Positions 34,063 to 34,070 of a DNA stretch of 34,070 bases are shown here, one piece after another; position 1 is the stretch's first letter, and each line of letters opens with the position of its first letter. The DNA comes from an uncultured Alphaproteobacteria bacterium. Lineage in GTDB: Bacteria; Pseudomonadota; Alphaproteobacteria; Caulobacterales; Aquidulcibacteraceae. The notes beneath the pieces are model-generated. The model was not told the origin of the DNA. It was given only the letters and a program-made list of their open reading frames with translations, and made no database searches. A program made the translations under genes and the position numbers. The stretch spans positions 1 to 34,070 of the forward strand of contig CADEDG010000021.1 of the NCBI GenBank assembly GCA_902826035.1, in the 5' to 3' direction.

Positions 34063-34070
34063 GGACCTAA

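Overview
The window comes from a GC-rich alphaproteobacterium, most likely Caulobacterales/Hyphomonadaceae-like. The main evidence is the right-hand block: a zinc-free rpmE facing a DUF1465 protein (RcdA, the CtrA-degradation adaptor family) with DUF1192 behind it. Supporting signs are the carB-greA-ELM1 order, an alphaproteobacterial LexA box (GTTC-N7-GTTC), many lipoproteins and many 4-base ATGA gene overlaps. The species cannot be named from sequence alone.

Layout. 0.1-1.8 kb: an SPFH membrane protein and a ribbon-helix-helix (RHH) protein carrying a PCu(A)C-like copper-chaperone domain, split by a palindromic repeat. 1.9-4.0 kb: a two-gene minus-strand operon (beta-lactamase-fold hydrolase, lipoprotein). 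4.2-9.2 kb: core genes carB and greA, a second copy of the repeat, and an ELM1-family protein. 9.1-10.7 kb: a compact arsenic operon arsR-arsC-aquaporin, in which an aquaglyceroporin-type channel takes the place of an arsenite pump. 10.7-13.2 kb: glutaminyl cyclotransferase, an atypical lipoprotein LMW-phosphatase-like protein, and trxB. 13.3-15.4 kb: a PadR/HAAS/M23 operon with a visible promoter and dyad. 15.5-17.6 kb: two tandem DUF1579-type proteins divergent from a WYL regulator across a 17-bp dyad. 17.7-21.6 kb: a LysR regulator, two tandem neutral zinc metallopeptidases and a radical SAM protein of the SPL-like family.

21.57-25.46 kb is a mobile element. Imperfect 36-bp terminal inverted repeats (30/36) enclose an IS1595/ISXO2-type transposase and seven passenger genes, including an HNH protein, a small HTH protein, and an RHH/membrane-protein pair behind 10-bp iterated sites. 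Its left end lies 2 bases from the start codon of the radical SAM gene. A consensus SOS box lies just outside the right end, so the insertion appears to have separated an SOS promoter from that gene.

Right of the element are two tandem, homologous 29-residue membrane microproteins (20/29 identical), each with a ribosome binding site, followed by a rho-independent terminator. They are the best candidate for something undescribed. Next come a sulfatase-modifying-factor-like lipoprotein, a small basic protein, a 300-bp regulatory stretch (17-bp palindrome, two terminators, a near-leaderless promoter), an RHH/PIN toxin-antitoxin pair, a secreted protein, ychF, a two-lobed retropepsin-like protease, dienelactone hydrolase, DUF3052, rpmE, rcdA and DUF1192. 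No rRNA, tRNA or CRISPR array was seen.
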